NCBI GenBank assembly: GCA_040376705.1
Contig: JBEIQE010000007.1
Span: forward strand, 1-64,000
Origin: JBEIQE01 sp040376705
GTDB taxonomy: Bacteria; Pseudomonadota; Alphaproteobacteria; UBA2400
Length of the DNA stretch: 64,000 nucleotides
Direction of reading: 5' to 3'
Every line of letters starts with the position of its first letter. The stretch's first letter is position 1. Shown piece after piece: positions 33,303 through 42,437 of the stretch. Under the pieces are notes generated by a model. It made no database searches and was not told where the DNA came from. It was given only the letters and a program-made list of their open reading frames with translations. Made by a program: the position numbers and the translations under genes.

Positions 33303-36300
33303 ATGACACTCTCGCTTAAATACGGCCTCAGCTTTGCCGATCTTTACACCCGTCAGGGCCTGCTGCGGATTGACGCTGCGTTTACCTCATGCCTGCCGCC
33401 TGAGCTGGCTGAACAGGTTAACGCGGCGCGCAGTACGCCGCCCGCAGGCAAAGCCGAAAGCGAATTCCTGCTCACCCTCGCGCCGTATGTAGACGACTTC
33501 ATCGCTGGGCTTTTTGGTATAACAACCGAAGTTAACGCGCTAAGCCAAGCCCACCACGCATTAGCCCCATTATATTTGGTAAAACGCCAATTGGTGCAAC
33601 GCCGTGCCGCCAAGGCCTACATGCCGGATCAGGCAGCTGCCTTTAAATTTACCCCGCGCGAAGAGCTGGAGTTTGCCACGCAGGTAGCAGGCTGGCTGGC
33701 AGATGAAAAAGCCAACGCCGCGCAATTAGAAGACGCCACACAATACGCTGCCTGGGCGCTGCTCACACCCGAAGGCCGCAAGGCCCACGGCAAGGGCATG
33801 TTGTTCCAGCTGCCGCATAAACTCGATGCCAACAACCTTGTCCCCCTACAGCGCGACTTCTCCGGCTGTATTACCGGCCTGCCCGAGCATCTGCGCGACC
33901 GCCGCGGGTTTGATCTGACCGATAACGGCACCGATCTTAAAGGTGCGCTGGATGAAACCAATTACTGCATCTGGTGTGCGCATCAGGGTAAGGATAGCTG
34001 CAGCAAAGGTCTGAAGGACCGCACCACCGGTGCCTATCAGAAGAACGCCAGCGGCACGACGTTAGCTGGCTGCCCGCTTGAAGAGAAAATCTCCGAGTTC
34101 CAGGAGGCCAAAAGCAAAGGTATCGCTATTGGCGCGCTGGCGATTATCACGATCGATAACCCCATGTGCGCTGCTACGGGCCACCGTATTTGTAACGACT
34201 GCATGAAGTCCTGCATCTACCAGAAGCAGGAGCCGGTGGATATTCCGCAGGCCGAAACCCGAACCCTCAAGGATGTACTGGGCCTGCCGTGGGGCTTTGA
34301 GATTTACTCGCTGCTCACACGCTGGAACCCTCTGAACTTCAAGCGCCCGCTGCCGCTTGAAAGCACCGGCAAGAGTGTGTTGATTGCAGGCCTCGGCCCG
34401 GCTGGCTTTACCCTCGCCCACCACCTGATGAACGATGGCCACCATGTATTCGCCATCGACGGTCTCAAGATCGAGCCGCTGCCCGAAGCGTTCATGTTCG
34501 AGCCTGTGCGCGATGTGAATGATCTTTATGAAAACCTTGGCAGCCGCATTATGGCAGGCTTTGGTGGCGTAGCCGAATACGGCATTACCGTGCGCTGGAA
34601 CAAAAACTACTTAAAGCTCATTCGCCTGCTACTCGAGCGCCGCGCCCAGTTTGCCTATGCGGGTGGCGTGCGTTTAGGCGGTACCCTCACGCTGGAAGAT
34701 GCCTTCTCCAAGGGGTTTGACCACGTTGCCTTGTGCATGGGTGCAGGCCGGCCAACCGTTATTGATATGCCGAACAAACTGGCGCTGGGCGTGCGGCAGG
34801 CATCTGACTTTTTAATGGCCCTGCAGCTCACGGGGGCCGCCAAAACCGAATCGCTCGCCAACCTTGAACTTGAGCTGCCAGTCGTGGTGATTGGTGGCGG
34901 TCTCACCGCAATTGATACCGCAACCGAGGCATTGGCTTATTACCCGGTACAGGTAGAAAAATTCCTGCAACGGCATGAGCAATTAGGTAAAGCCCTTAAC
35001 CTGAATGCGCGTGAGCAGCAGGTGGCCGATACATTCATTAGCCATGCCAAAGACCTGCGGAATGCCAAGGATGTGCACGAGCGCTTGGCGCTGCTCAACA
35101 GCTGGGGCGGCGTGACGCTGGCCTACCGCAAGAGCCTAACCGAAGCCCCAAGCTATACCCTGAACCACGAAGAGGTTGAGCTGGCCCTGCAGGAAGGTAT
35201 CCGTATTCTCGATAACGCAGTGCCCGAAGCAGTTGAGGTTGATGCGCATGGCCATGCCATAGCCCTTAAGATTAGCGGTGGCCGCAGCCTGCCCGCGCGC
35301 AGCATCTTGGTGGCAGCCGGCACCCAGCCCAATACGGTGCTGGCGCGCGAGAGTGACGGCATCGAGCTGGATGGCAAGTACTTTAGAGCTGTCGACGCGC
35401 AAGGTAATACCGTAAAGCCCGATAAGCTGAGCAAGCCCGAGCATGCTTATGTGCTGATGGATAAGGCCGTGAGCTTCTTTGGTGATTTACACCCCAGCTT
35501 TGCCGGTAATGTTGTAAAGGCCATGGGCAGCGCCAAGCAGGGCTACCCGGTTATCAGCGCGCAGCTGGCCAAACTACCAGCGCATACGGATGCGCTGTTC
35601 CTGCAGGCATCGCTCAAGGAAGAGCTGTCGGCTCATGTAGTGGCAGTTAACCGCCTTACTCCTACGATTATCGAGATCATCGTGCGCGCACCGCAAGCGG
35701 TATCAAAGTTCGAGCCCGGGCAGTTCTACCGCCTGCAGAACTTTGAGAGCTTTGCACCCATCAAGCACAATACCCGTTTGGCTATGGAGGGCCTCGCGCT
35801 CACCGGTGCATCGGTTGATAAAGCACGCGGCGAGATCAGCCTGATTGTGCTTGAGATGGGCGGGTCGAGCAACCTGTGCGACAAGCTCACTCCGGGAGAG
35901 CCAGTCGTGCTGATGGGCCCCACTGGCGAGCCTACGCATATACCGGAGAACGAAACCGTGCTGCTCATCGGCGGTGGCCTGGGCAATGCGGTGCTGTTCT
36001 CCATCGGTGCAGCATGCCGGGCCAAGGGCAACAAGGTTTTGTATTTCGCTGGTTATAAGAAACTGCAGGACCGCTACAAAGTGGCCGAAATTGAAGCCGC
36101 AGCAGATGAAATCATCTGGTGCTGTGATGAGGCACCGGGATTTGCCCCCTCACGCCCGCAAGACAGCACCTTTGTAGGCAATATGCTGCAGGCGATGGTG
36201 GCGCATGGCGAGAAGCTGAAGTCGGTTGACCGGATCATCTGCATCGGCTCGGACCGCCTGATGGCTGCAGTAGCGGATGCACGCAACAATGTGCTTAAGC

Positions 36301-36557
36301 CCTATCTTAAAACCAATCACCTTGCCATCGGCTCCATCAACTCCCCCATGCAGTGCATGATGAAAGAGATTTGTGCACAGTGCCTGCAACGGCAGGTCGA
36401 CCCGGTAACGGGTGAGGAAACCATTGTGTTCTCGTGCTTTAATCAGGATATGCCGCTGGAGAAGGTTGACTTCAAATGCCTCTCGGAGCGCCTGTCACAA
36501 AACAGCTTGAGCGAGAAGATGAGCGCTGCATGGCTGCAGCACTGCCTGTCTGATTAA
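33303..36557 (+). CDS. Large iron-sulfur flavoprotein with two reductase modules
   Basis: This 1084-residue soluble protein has an unrecognised helical N-terminal part to about residue 210. Cys clusters CIWCAHQGKDSC (about 222) and CAATGHRICNDCMKSC (about 289) probably bind [4Fe-4S]. A glutamate-synthase-type FAD/NAD(P) domain follows (GLGPAGFT near 362, VIGGGLTAIDTATEA near 530). A ferredoxin-reductase/PyrK-like module starts near 776 with LIGGGLGNAVL near 888 and C-terminal Cys MQCMMKEICAQC. It probably moves electrons between NAD(P)H and another carrier. The ATG at 33303 starts after the divergent gene. Confidence 0.75.
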   Translation: MTLSLKYGLSFADLYTRQGLLRIDAAFTSCLPPELAEQVNAARSTPPAGKAESEFLLTLAPYVDDFIAGLFGITTEVNALSQAHHALAPLYLVKRQLVQRRAAKAYMPDQAAAFKFTPREELEFATQVAGWLADEKANAAQLEDATQYAAWALLTPEGRKAHGKGMLFQLPHKLDANNLVPLQRDFSGCITGLPEHLRDRRGFDLTDNGTDLKGALDETNYCIWCAHQGKDSCSKGLKDRTTGAYQKNASGTTLAGCPLEEKISEFQEAKSKGIAIGALAIITIDNPMCAATGHRICNDCMKSCIYQKQEPVDIPQAETRTLKDVLGLPWGFEIYSLLTRWNPLNFKRPLPLESTGKSVLIAGLGPAGFTLAHHLMNDGHHVFAIDGLKIEPLPEAFMFEPVRDVNDLYENLGSRIMAGFGGVAEYGITVRWNKNYLKLIRLLLERRAQFAYAGGVRLGGTLTLEDAFSKGFDHVALCMGAGRPTVIDMPNKLALGVRQASDFLMALQLTGAAKTESLANLELELPVVVIGGGLTAIDTATEALAYYPVQVEKFLQRHEQLGKALNLNAREQQVADTFISHAKDLRNAKDVHERLALLNSWGGVTLAYRKSLTEAPSYTLNHEEVELALQEGIRILDNAVPEAVEVDAHGHAIALKISGGRSLPARSILVAAGTQPNTVLARESDGIELDGKYFRAVDAQGNTVKPDKLSKPEHAYVLMDKAVSFFGDLHPSFAGNVVKAMGSAKQGYPVISAQLAKLPAHTDALFLQASLKEELSAHVVAVNRLTPTIIEIIVRAPQAVSKFEPGQFYRLQNFESFAPIKHNTRLAMEGLALTGASVDKARGEISLIVLEMGGSSNLCDKLTPGEPVVLMGPTGEPTHIPENETVLLIGGGLGNAVLFSIGAACRAKGNKVLYFAGYKKLQDRYKVAEIEAAADEIIWCCDEAPGFAPSRPQDSTFVGNMLQAMVAHGEKLKSVDRIICIGSDRLMAAVADARNNVLKPYLKTNHLAIGSINSPMQCMMKEICAQCLQRQVDPVTGEETIVFSCFNQDMPLEKVDFKCLSERLSQNSLSEKMSAAWLQHCLSD

Positions 36558-36567
36558 CCCTGCCTGA

Positions 36568-37299
36568 TTAGCGGCGGCGATCGCCCGGTGCATCGATAAT
36601 ATTAGTCACCGCCATATAGCGCGTACGCGTATGCCCACCATGGGTAGGCTCGCGGTAAGCAATAACCGCAGCAACGACCGAGTCATTCCCGCGCGGCTTC
36701 ATGAAACCGCTGGCAAAGCGATAGCCGGTCGCACAACCGCGATTACGCGGCACCATGCGGTCGTCATGAATAACACTCACTTCGGTCGGGCGCTGCAGCG
36801 TAAGATGGAAGCCTGCGAGCGTACCCTTTTCAACCGGCACACTTACAGGGCACCCGGGCGCAGCCAGACCAACACGCGTGGTCATGCGCAGCAGGGCGCG
36901 CTCGCCCCACGGCAGATCGAGATAAAGCTCGCTACGGTCGCGCGGTACATAGGCAACGCCCGCAAACGCACGACCGAGGCCAAGGCGGCGCACCATACGG
37001 CTCGACTGTACATCAAGCAGGGCGCGCACATCCTTAAGGCTGCTCTCATTAGCGGGGCGGCGTACCTTGATGGGGGTACCCTGCACCGGCTTGTCGGTAA
37101 TGGTATCGAGAATAGTCAGATCAGCGAAATGCACATTACCGATATCAATACCCGACTGGCGATAAGCAAAGAAGCGGCCATCCGGGGAAAAACCCAGCAC
37201 CTCAAGGCGCGGACGCGGAATATCAATCGCCACTGCAGGAGCCGCCATCAACTGGGTGCCCAGCAGCGCAAAAGCCAAAATCATAAAAATCCGGAGCAT
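36568..37299 (-). CDS. DUF2259 secreted protein
   Basis: This 243-residue protein has a signal peptide ending AAPAVA near residue 23. The mature start, LEVLGFSPDGRFFAYRQSGI, is the beta-propeller-like opening of the DUF2259 family of predicted secreted proteins in alphaproteobacteria. It is convergent with the large flavoprotein gene, with 10 bases between stops. No function is known. Confidence 0.75.
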   Translation of the reverse strand: MLRIFMILAFALLGTQLMAAPAVAIDIPRPRLEVLGFSPDGRFFAYRQSGIDIGNVHFADLTILDTITDKPVQGTPIKVRRPANESSLKDVRALLDVQSSRMVRRLGLGRAFAGVAYVPRDRSELYLDLPWGERALLRMTTRVGLAAPGCPVSVPVEKGTLAGFHLTLQRPTEVSVIHDDRMVPRNRGCATGYRFASGFMKPRGNDSVVAAVIAYREPTHGGHTRTRYMAVTNIIDAPGDRRR

Positions 37300-37336
37300 G
37301 CGTCATTGTAACGGCACACAAAGATATTGCAACCTG

Positions 37337-38449
37337 CTAGGCCGAACTATCGCGAACGACCAGCCTTTTGGTTAAATATCGAATACGGGCGAAGGTGGTG
37401 AACGGCCGCGTAAGATTGACCATGATGAAGTTGACGTTGTAGGAAACCGTTGTGAGCAGGAACAGGCTGGCAACGCCTGTATCGATATCGGCATTCAGAT
37501 GACCAATTTTGACATTATGGGCCAGATGCTGCAGCCACTTGGCCTCATACAGGGCGAGGCAGAACTGCCGCCATGTCATCCATACCGGCCACGCAAGGCC
37601 AACACTAAACAGGGCGTTGATCTTTTTGGTCATACTGGCGGCCATGGCATCGGGATCACTCATGCCATCCATTCCGGGTATACCCAGACCGCCACCGTAA
37701 AAATCAGCCTGCGGTTGGCCAGCGGCTGCCTGTGCCATCTGGCTGGCACCGCTTACCATGGGGCTGAGCATTTCGGTCCAGACATAAATGGCGTCTTCGC
37801 GCACCCACAGCCAGATGCAATAAAGGCCGATGGTGCTGAAAACCCAGCCGGGGATGAAATACATCAGCAGCGGCTTGGCCGAAACCGTACATTCGGCCCT
37901 GGTACGGCCATAATACAGCCCGCCATAGTCGCGCCGCGCCAGCCAAAGCCGCCGCCACAAGCTAGTGAGCCCCAATGTGAACAACCCGGCAAACTGAAAG
38001 CCCAGCGAGTGCCACATGCTTTTATAAGCACTGCCGGTCATGGTGAAGGACTGCCCGCGCCAGCTGATCTGGCTTAGTTCATACTGGCGCTCGAGAAAAC
38101 CGCGATAGTGGTAAAAGGCAATCACCAGCACCAGCTGGGCAACACCAATCGCGACTGCCGCCTTAAGACTGACCATAAACTGCAGCACACTCGGTACAAT
38201 CAGCAGAAACAGGAAAGCGAGTGAGGGGTAGAAACTGACCTGCGACAGGCTCTTGGCATCGCCGGTATAATCCAGTGCATCGCCGTTGATATAGATGTTT
38301 TTATAAAGTGCCTTGTGGATGCGCGTGAGGCCGTAAGGCTTATATAAACCTGCCGTAAAGAGATTGAGCAGGGAGACGCCAAAGGCAAGCCCCGCATAGC
38401 CAGCCCATGAGCGATCGAAACTGACGAAGAGGGTTTTTGGCTTGTTCAC
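37337..38449 (-). CDS. DUF898 (YjgN-like) membrane protein
   Basis: This 370-residue inner-membrane protein has six or more helices. Family blocks include LFTAGLYKPYGLTRIHKALYKN, NIYINGDALDYTGDAKSL, and later FTLGLTSLWRRLWLARRDYGGLYYGRTR. A soluble loop near residues 235-275 is Gly/Ala-rich. DUF898 proteins have no defined activity. It overlaps the HAD gene upstream by one base, so the two are coupled. Confidence 0.85.
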   Translation of the reverse strand: MNKPKTLFVSFDRSWAGYAGLAFGVSLLNLFTAGLYKPYGLTRIHKALYKNIYINGDALDYTGDAKSLSQVSFYPSLAFLFLLIVPSVLQFMVSLKAAVAIGVAQLVLVIAFYHYRGFLERQYELSQISWRGQSFTMTGSAYKSMWHSLGFQFAGLFTLGLTSLWRRLWLARRDYGGLYYGRTRAECTVSAKPLLMYFIPGWVFSTIGLYCIWLWVREDAIYVWTEMLSPMVSGASQMAQAAAGQPQADFYGGGLGIPGMDGMSDPDAMAASMTKKINALFSVGLAWPVWMTWRQFCLALYEAKWLQHLAHNVKIGHLNADIDTGVASLFLLTTVSYNVNFIMVNLTRPFTTFARIRYLTKRLVVRDSSA

Positions 38450-39393
38450 TATACCTGATGAATAACAGGCTTATACCCACGCGGCAAGCGGGCGCGCTTA
38501 GGCCCTGCCACAAACTCGAAGTGCTTGAACAGCTCAATCGGGCTTTGCTGCAGCACAATGTCGGATGAAATCTTGCCGGCAGAAGCCTTGCCGACTTTCT
38601 CTTCTTCAAAATGCGCATCGGTATAGAAACTCACTTTAGGCATGAAGTCGCTATAGGTATTGGTGCGGCTATAATCGCCATAAAACGCATGCGCATGGTG
38701 ACAGCCCACCTGCTGCGCCATCCACACGTCTTTCCAGAGATGATCACCAAACACGAGCACTTCCTGGGGTCTGAGCTTATGCTCATCGAGAATGCGCATC
38801 AGCAACTCAGGATTGGGCTTCTTGCTGCCAGACGGCAGAGCGCGATGCTGGGTATGCGCAAGCTTGTAGTATTCAGGCGGGTTGCTGCGCTCTTGTGCCA
38901 GCACAATGCCTGCTGGCAAGGCGCTATCAGGCGGGGTATAGAGCACATCGATCTGATGATCGAGCCCGGTCTTTTTAAAGCGCGAGAAAGTATAGAAGGC
39001 CTGCGCCTCAGTGAAGGCCATACGCAGAGTGTTCTGCGCCCCCAGCTTGTTGAAGAAGGAGGAAACACCGGGGTAAAGCGCAAGGCGGCTGTCGCGTTCT
39101 TCGCAATAGGCCTCAATTGCGGGTTTATAGATTTCAGTTAGCGGGCGTGGATCGCACGCTTGGTCCTTCAGGCGCTGCAGGGTTGGCATTTCCTCAAGCA
39201 CCCAGCCGTATTCAGAGGTTCCATGGCGCTGGTGAATGGCGCGGATCTCGGGATACAGCGCCTCGGGCGTGGTACCGGCAATCTCGGCAACCTTATCGAT
39301 GAACCTGCCCATGGCAGGGATGTAAAACCCCATCCAGTCCCAGCAGGTGTTATCGAGATCAGCCACGACAGCGCGGATTTGCGGTTTGCCCAT
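38449..39393 (-). CDS. HAD-superfamily phosphatase-like protein
   Basis: This 314-residue protein has the HAD motif I DLDNT near residue 12, a helical cap, a Lys in SGSKKPNPELL acting as motif III, and motif IV in VFGDHLWKDVW. The substitution DLDNT, with Asn before the Thr, is seen in many sugar- and nucleotide-phosphatase subfamilies. It is coupled to the DUF898 membrane protein gene. The substrate is unknown. Confidence 0.85.
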   Translation of the reverse strand: MGKPQIRAVVADLDNTCWDWMGFYIPAMGRFIDKVAEIAGTTPEALYPEIRAIHQRHGTSEYGWVLEEMPTLQRLKDQACDPRPLTEIYKPAIEAYCEERDSRLALYPGVSSFFNKLGAQNTLRMAFTEAQAFYTFSRFKKTGLDHQIDVLYTPPDSALPAGIVLAQERSNPPEYYKLAHTQHRALPSGSKKPNPELLMRILDEHKLRPQEVLVFGDHLWKDVWMAQQVGCHHAHAFYGDYSRTNTYSDFMPKVSFYTDAHFEEEKVGKASAGKISSDIVLQQSPIELFKHFEFVAGPKRARLPRGYKPVIHQV

Positions 39394-39456
39394 TTCTGCC
39401 CCCTTTTATTTTCGGCAAAACTAGCAGAGCACCCCTATAAATCCAGTACTTATGTG

Positions 39457-40077
39457 TTAACTGCCGTAATACTGCTTGTCGCGCGGCTCGGTATACCCGC
39501 GGCGGGCAGGCGCAGGGCCCTGACTGGCCCCCTCAAGCGGCACGACCGGCAGGTTATTGGCGAGCAGACGGTGCTCGGGCAGACATACCTGCACCTCGCC
39601 ACTGGCGATGAATTTACCCGCAGCAGTTTTGCTCACGAAGTTATAATCGTGGCAAAGCATGGTGTTGTTGGTGATCATCCCGGTATCCACGCGCCGCGCC
39701 AGCTGCTGCATTTCAAACTGTGTGCCTTTATAGGTAAAAGCAAAATCACTCTTGGCGGTGCCGGTACGCTGTAACTGGTCAATGACATGTGCGGGCGCCA
39801 GCTGTGCGGTGAGATAGGCCAGGTGACCCGCAGTCTCCTGCGCCGGTACGGGGTCGGCAATACAATTCACATTGCCCACTGCAATCGCCATCATGCCGGG
39901 GCGCTTGGGGTCGTTCGAGGGTATGGCTACACCCGCCCTGAACGGCATATCGCCATCGCAGCTTTTGGCGACATTCTCGGTTTGTTTGAGAATGGAAATG
40001 CGCGCATCGGGTTTGGGTTGTGCGATTGCCGCAAAGGCGGCTGTGGCACAAAGTGCCACGAGTGTTGATTTCAGCAT
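39457..40077 (-). CDS. Periplasmic hypothetical protein
   Basis: This 206-residue protein has a signal peptide (MLKSTLVALCATAAFAAIA). The mature part contains four Cys (about residues 40, 71, 143, 165), which suggests two disulphides, and a Pro/Arg-rich tail. No family is recognised. It is a single gene between the HAD gene and gluQ. Confidence 0.65.
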   Translation of the reverse strand: MLKSTLVALCATAAFAAIAQPKPDARISILKQTENVAKSCDGDMPFRAGVAIPSNDPKRPGMMAIAVGNVNCIADPVPAQETAGHLAYLTAQLAPAHVIDQLQRTGTAKSDFAFTYKGTQFEMQQLARRVDTGMITNNTMLCHDYNFVSKTAAGKFIASGEVQVCLPEHRLLANNLPVVPLEGASQGPAPARRGYTEPRDKQYYGS

Positions 40078-40127
40078 AATTGCCCCCTGTTATAGTGCCC
40101 TTTATTTGGGCACAGGTTGGCAGGAAG

Positions 40128-40967
40128 CTAGAGGCTTGGCAACCCCGCAATCAGCTCGGCAGCCGAAACGCCCTCTGCCCGTAAATCGCGCAAAGTGGCC
40201 GAACCCGCGCGCTTGGCCATGCGCTCGCCGCCCTCATCCTTGATCAACTCGTGGTGCCAGTATTCCGGCACCGGATAATCAAACAGCGCCTGCAGCAGGC
40301 GGTGAATATGGGTTGAGCCGAACAGGTCTGCCCCGCGGGTGACCAGCGTAATTTCCTGCAATGCATCGTCATGCGTTACGCATAGGTGGTAAGAGGCGGG
40401 CATCAAGGCCATCTCATCGCTCACGCCGCGCAGCGTACGGGCCAATACCACATCGCCATGCAGCTGTGGCTGCGCTTGCTGCTTGCCCTGCTTGCGGTCA
40501 TGCCAGAACAGCTGGCCGGTTTGCGCAATAGCGACATCAACCTTCAGGCGCAAAGCATAAGGCATATGCGCGCGCTGGCGCTTATCCACTTCTTCGGCGG
40601 TTAAGTGCCTACAGGTGCCGGGATAAAGCGGGCCATAGTCGCCCTGCGGTGCCCCACCCGCGCGCGCGATATCCTGCCGGGTGCAGAAACACGGATAGAG
40701 CAGATTGCGCTCATGCAGAATATCGAGCGCGGCATGATACTCGTTAAAATGGCGGGACTGTTTGCGCACCGGCTGCTCCCACTCCAGCCCCAGCCAGATC
40801 AAATCTTCATAAAGCGCCTGTTCGTAAATTGGTTTACAGCGCTGCTGGTCGATGTCCTCGATCCGGAGCAGGAAGCGATGGCCATGGCGAGCCGCAAACA
40901 GGGCGGAAAAGGCATTGCCAACATGGAGATAGCCGGTCGGGCTGGGGGCAAAACGGGTCACATTCAT
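40128..40967 (-). CDS. gluQ: Glutamyl-Q tRNA(Asp) synthetase
   Basis: This 279-residue catalytic-domain paralogue of GltX activates Glu and attaches it to queuosine in tRNA-Asp. It has the HIGH-type motif YLHVGN, the LRIEDID block and zinc-binding-type cysteines in YPCFCT and YPGTCR. The KMSKS-like site reads GERMAKRAGS. There is no anticodon-binding domain, which separates it from GltX. Confidence 0.92.
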   Translation of the reverse strand: MNVTRFAPSPTGYLHVGNAFSALFAARHGHRFLLRIEDIDQQRCKPIYEQALYEDLIWLGLEWEQPVRKQSRHFNEYHAALDILHERNLLYPCFCTRQDIARAGGAPQGDYGPLYPGTCRHLTAEEVDKRQRAHMPYALRLKVDVAIAQTGQLFWHDRKQGKQQAQPQLHGDVVLARTLRGVSDEMALMPASYHLCVTHDDALQEITLVTRGADLFGSTHIHRLLQALFDYPVPEYWHHELIKDEGGERMAKRAGSATLRDLRAEGVSAAELIAGLPSL

Positions 40968-41044
40968 GCCCTGACATTACATGACCGGTGCGGAACTGCA
41001 GATATATAAAATGCCCATTAACTTTGATTCATTTTGACGGCCCC

Positions 41045-41086
41045 GGAGGCAAAGGCATAAAGTGCCTCCATATTCAAAGTCACTTT
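41045..41086 (+). promoter_or_regulatory. Leader hairpins before a secreted protein gene
   Basis: GGAGGCA/TGCCTCC (41045-41051 with 41063-41069) and AAAGT/ACTTT (41076-41080 with 41082-41086) lie between the gluQ start and the ATG at 41097. The second hairpin ends next to the GGAGAG ribosome site. Confidence 0.4.
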
Positions 41087-41096
41087 GGAGAGACAG

Positions 41097-41762
41097 ATGA
41101 GCAAGCTACATCAGATCGCAGGCGCACTTATGACCACAGTTGGTTTACACGGTGCAGCTATGGCAACTGGCGCTGTTCCGGCACCGCTGCCCCCTTCCTC
41201 CAACCAGACAGTCATCAGTGCTGTAAACGGTCAGATGCAAACGAATGCAAACAAGGACTTGGGCACTCATTCGACTACACTTACCGAAGTGAACTCTGCC
41301 AGCCCCGCGCAGCTGGTTTTAACCTGCAAAACACAAGGCATGTGGAAGAGCATCCCGAGCGAAGATTTTTCGGCTATGGGCCAGCTCGGCAAGAGCCTGT
41401 GCACTGATCAGGACTTCCAGACTGCGCTGCCGATTGCTGGCGCAACCCGCGATAAGTATTTCACCCAGCTGAGCCTGGCCCACCGCCAGTTAGCGCAGCT
41501 CGCCCAGCTCGGCCGTGCCGTACAGGGCGGCGACCTGACCGATATCAACCTGCCCAATATGTTTGTGGTGGAAAAGCCCAATGCCTCGGCCAAGGGCGGT
41601 ATCGTCTACCAGTTCGAATTAACCATTCGCCAGCCGCTAAGCGAAGGCGGCACCCCGCTAAGCGAAGAACAAAACGATGGCACCACCCGCACCGGCAAGC
41701 TGAAAGGCTTGTTGGAAGTAGCCCCGGCTGCTAAAGCACTGGCACGTTCCACACTTCAATAA
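41097..41762 (+). CDS. Secreted hypothetical protein
   Basis: The protein has 221 residues from the ATG at 41097, which has GGAGAG just upstream. A signal-like N terminus (LHQIAGALMTTVGLHGAAMATG) is followed by a Pro/Ser/Asn-rich linker and a helical domain. Two Cys lie near residues 78 and 101. No family is recognised. The esterase gene follows after nine bases. Confidence 0.65.
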   Translation: MSKLHQIAGALMTTVGLHGAAMATGAVPAPLPPSSNQTVISAVNGQMQTNANKDLGTHSTTLTEVNSASPAQLVLTCKTQGMWKSIPSEDFSAMGQLGKSLCTDQDFQTALPIAGATRDKYFTQLSLAHRQLAQLAQLGRAVQGGDLTDINLPNMFVVEKPNASAKGGIVYQFELTIRQPLSEGGTPLSEEQNDGTTRTGKLKGLLEVAPAAKALARSTLQ

Positions 41763-41771
41763 GCTGGTGAC

Positions 41772-42434
41772 ATGTCTGATCAAAACCTGTGGCACGGCGC
41801 ACGCCGTGTTACACCCTCTGCTACTCCCAAAAGTGCTGTTCTGTTACTCCACGGGCTTGGCTCGAGCGCGGATGACCTGATTGAACTCGCGCCCTATATG
41901 GCGCCTGCCTTGCCTCGTACTGTTTTCATTTCGCCCAACGCTCCGCAGCCCTGCGATATGGCCCCGATGGGATATCAGTGGTTCAGCCTGCAGCAGCGCT
42001 CGCCTGAGAGCATGTGGCAAGGCGCACAGCAAAGTACCCGGCAGCTCATGCAGATGATTGAGGACGTGAAGGCCGAATTCGGCCTGCCCGCAAATAAAAT
42101 CGCTCTGCTCGGGTTTTCGCAGGGCACCATGATGTCGCTGCATATTGCACCGCGGCTGACCGAGCCTTTGGCTGCTGTTGTTGGTATCGCGGGCGCACTG
42201 GTTGGGCCCGAGCATCTGGCCACCGATATCCGCAGCAGACCGCCGGTTTTGCTGGTGCATGGGCAGATGGATAATGTTGTGCCCTATGAGGCGATGCAGC
42301 TGGCGCAAAGCGTATTGCAGCGCAATAACGTTGCGGTTGAAACCCTCACTCGCCCGCGCATGGCGCATAACGTGGACGATGAAACCTTAACAAGAGCCAC
42401 CGAATTCCTCGCGCAGCATCTGGGCGAGGGCTAG
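41772..42434 (+). CDS. Phospholipase/carboxylesterase family hydrolase
   Basis: This 220-residue alpha/beta hydrolase has the oxyanion segment LLHGLGSSADDL, the nucleophile elbow GFSQG near residue 118, Asp in VHGQMDNVVPYE and His in RMAHNVDDETL. These match the APT/YpfH-like carboxylesterases that act on short acyl esters. There is no signal peptide. A second, longer member of the same family follows after three bases, so the pair is a tandem duplication within one operon. Confidence 0.88.
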   Translation: MSDQNLWHGARRVTPSATPKSAVLLLHGLGSSADDLIELAPYMAPALPRTVFISPNAPQPCDMAPMGYQWFSLQQRSPESMWQGAQQSTRQLMQMIEDVKAEFGLPANKIALLGFSQGTMMSLHIAPRLTEPLAAVVGIAGALVGPEHLATDIRSRPPVLLVHGQMDNVVPYEAMQLAQSVLQRNNVAVETLTRPRMAHNVDDETLTRATEFLAQHLGEG

Positions 42435-42437
42435 ATT

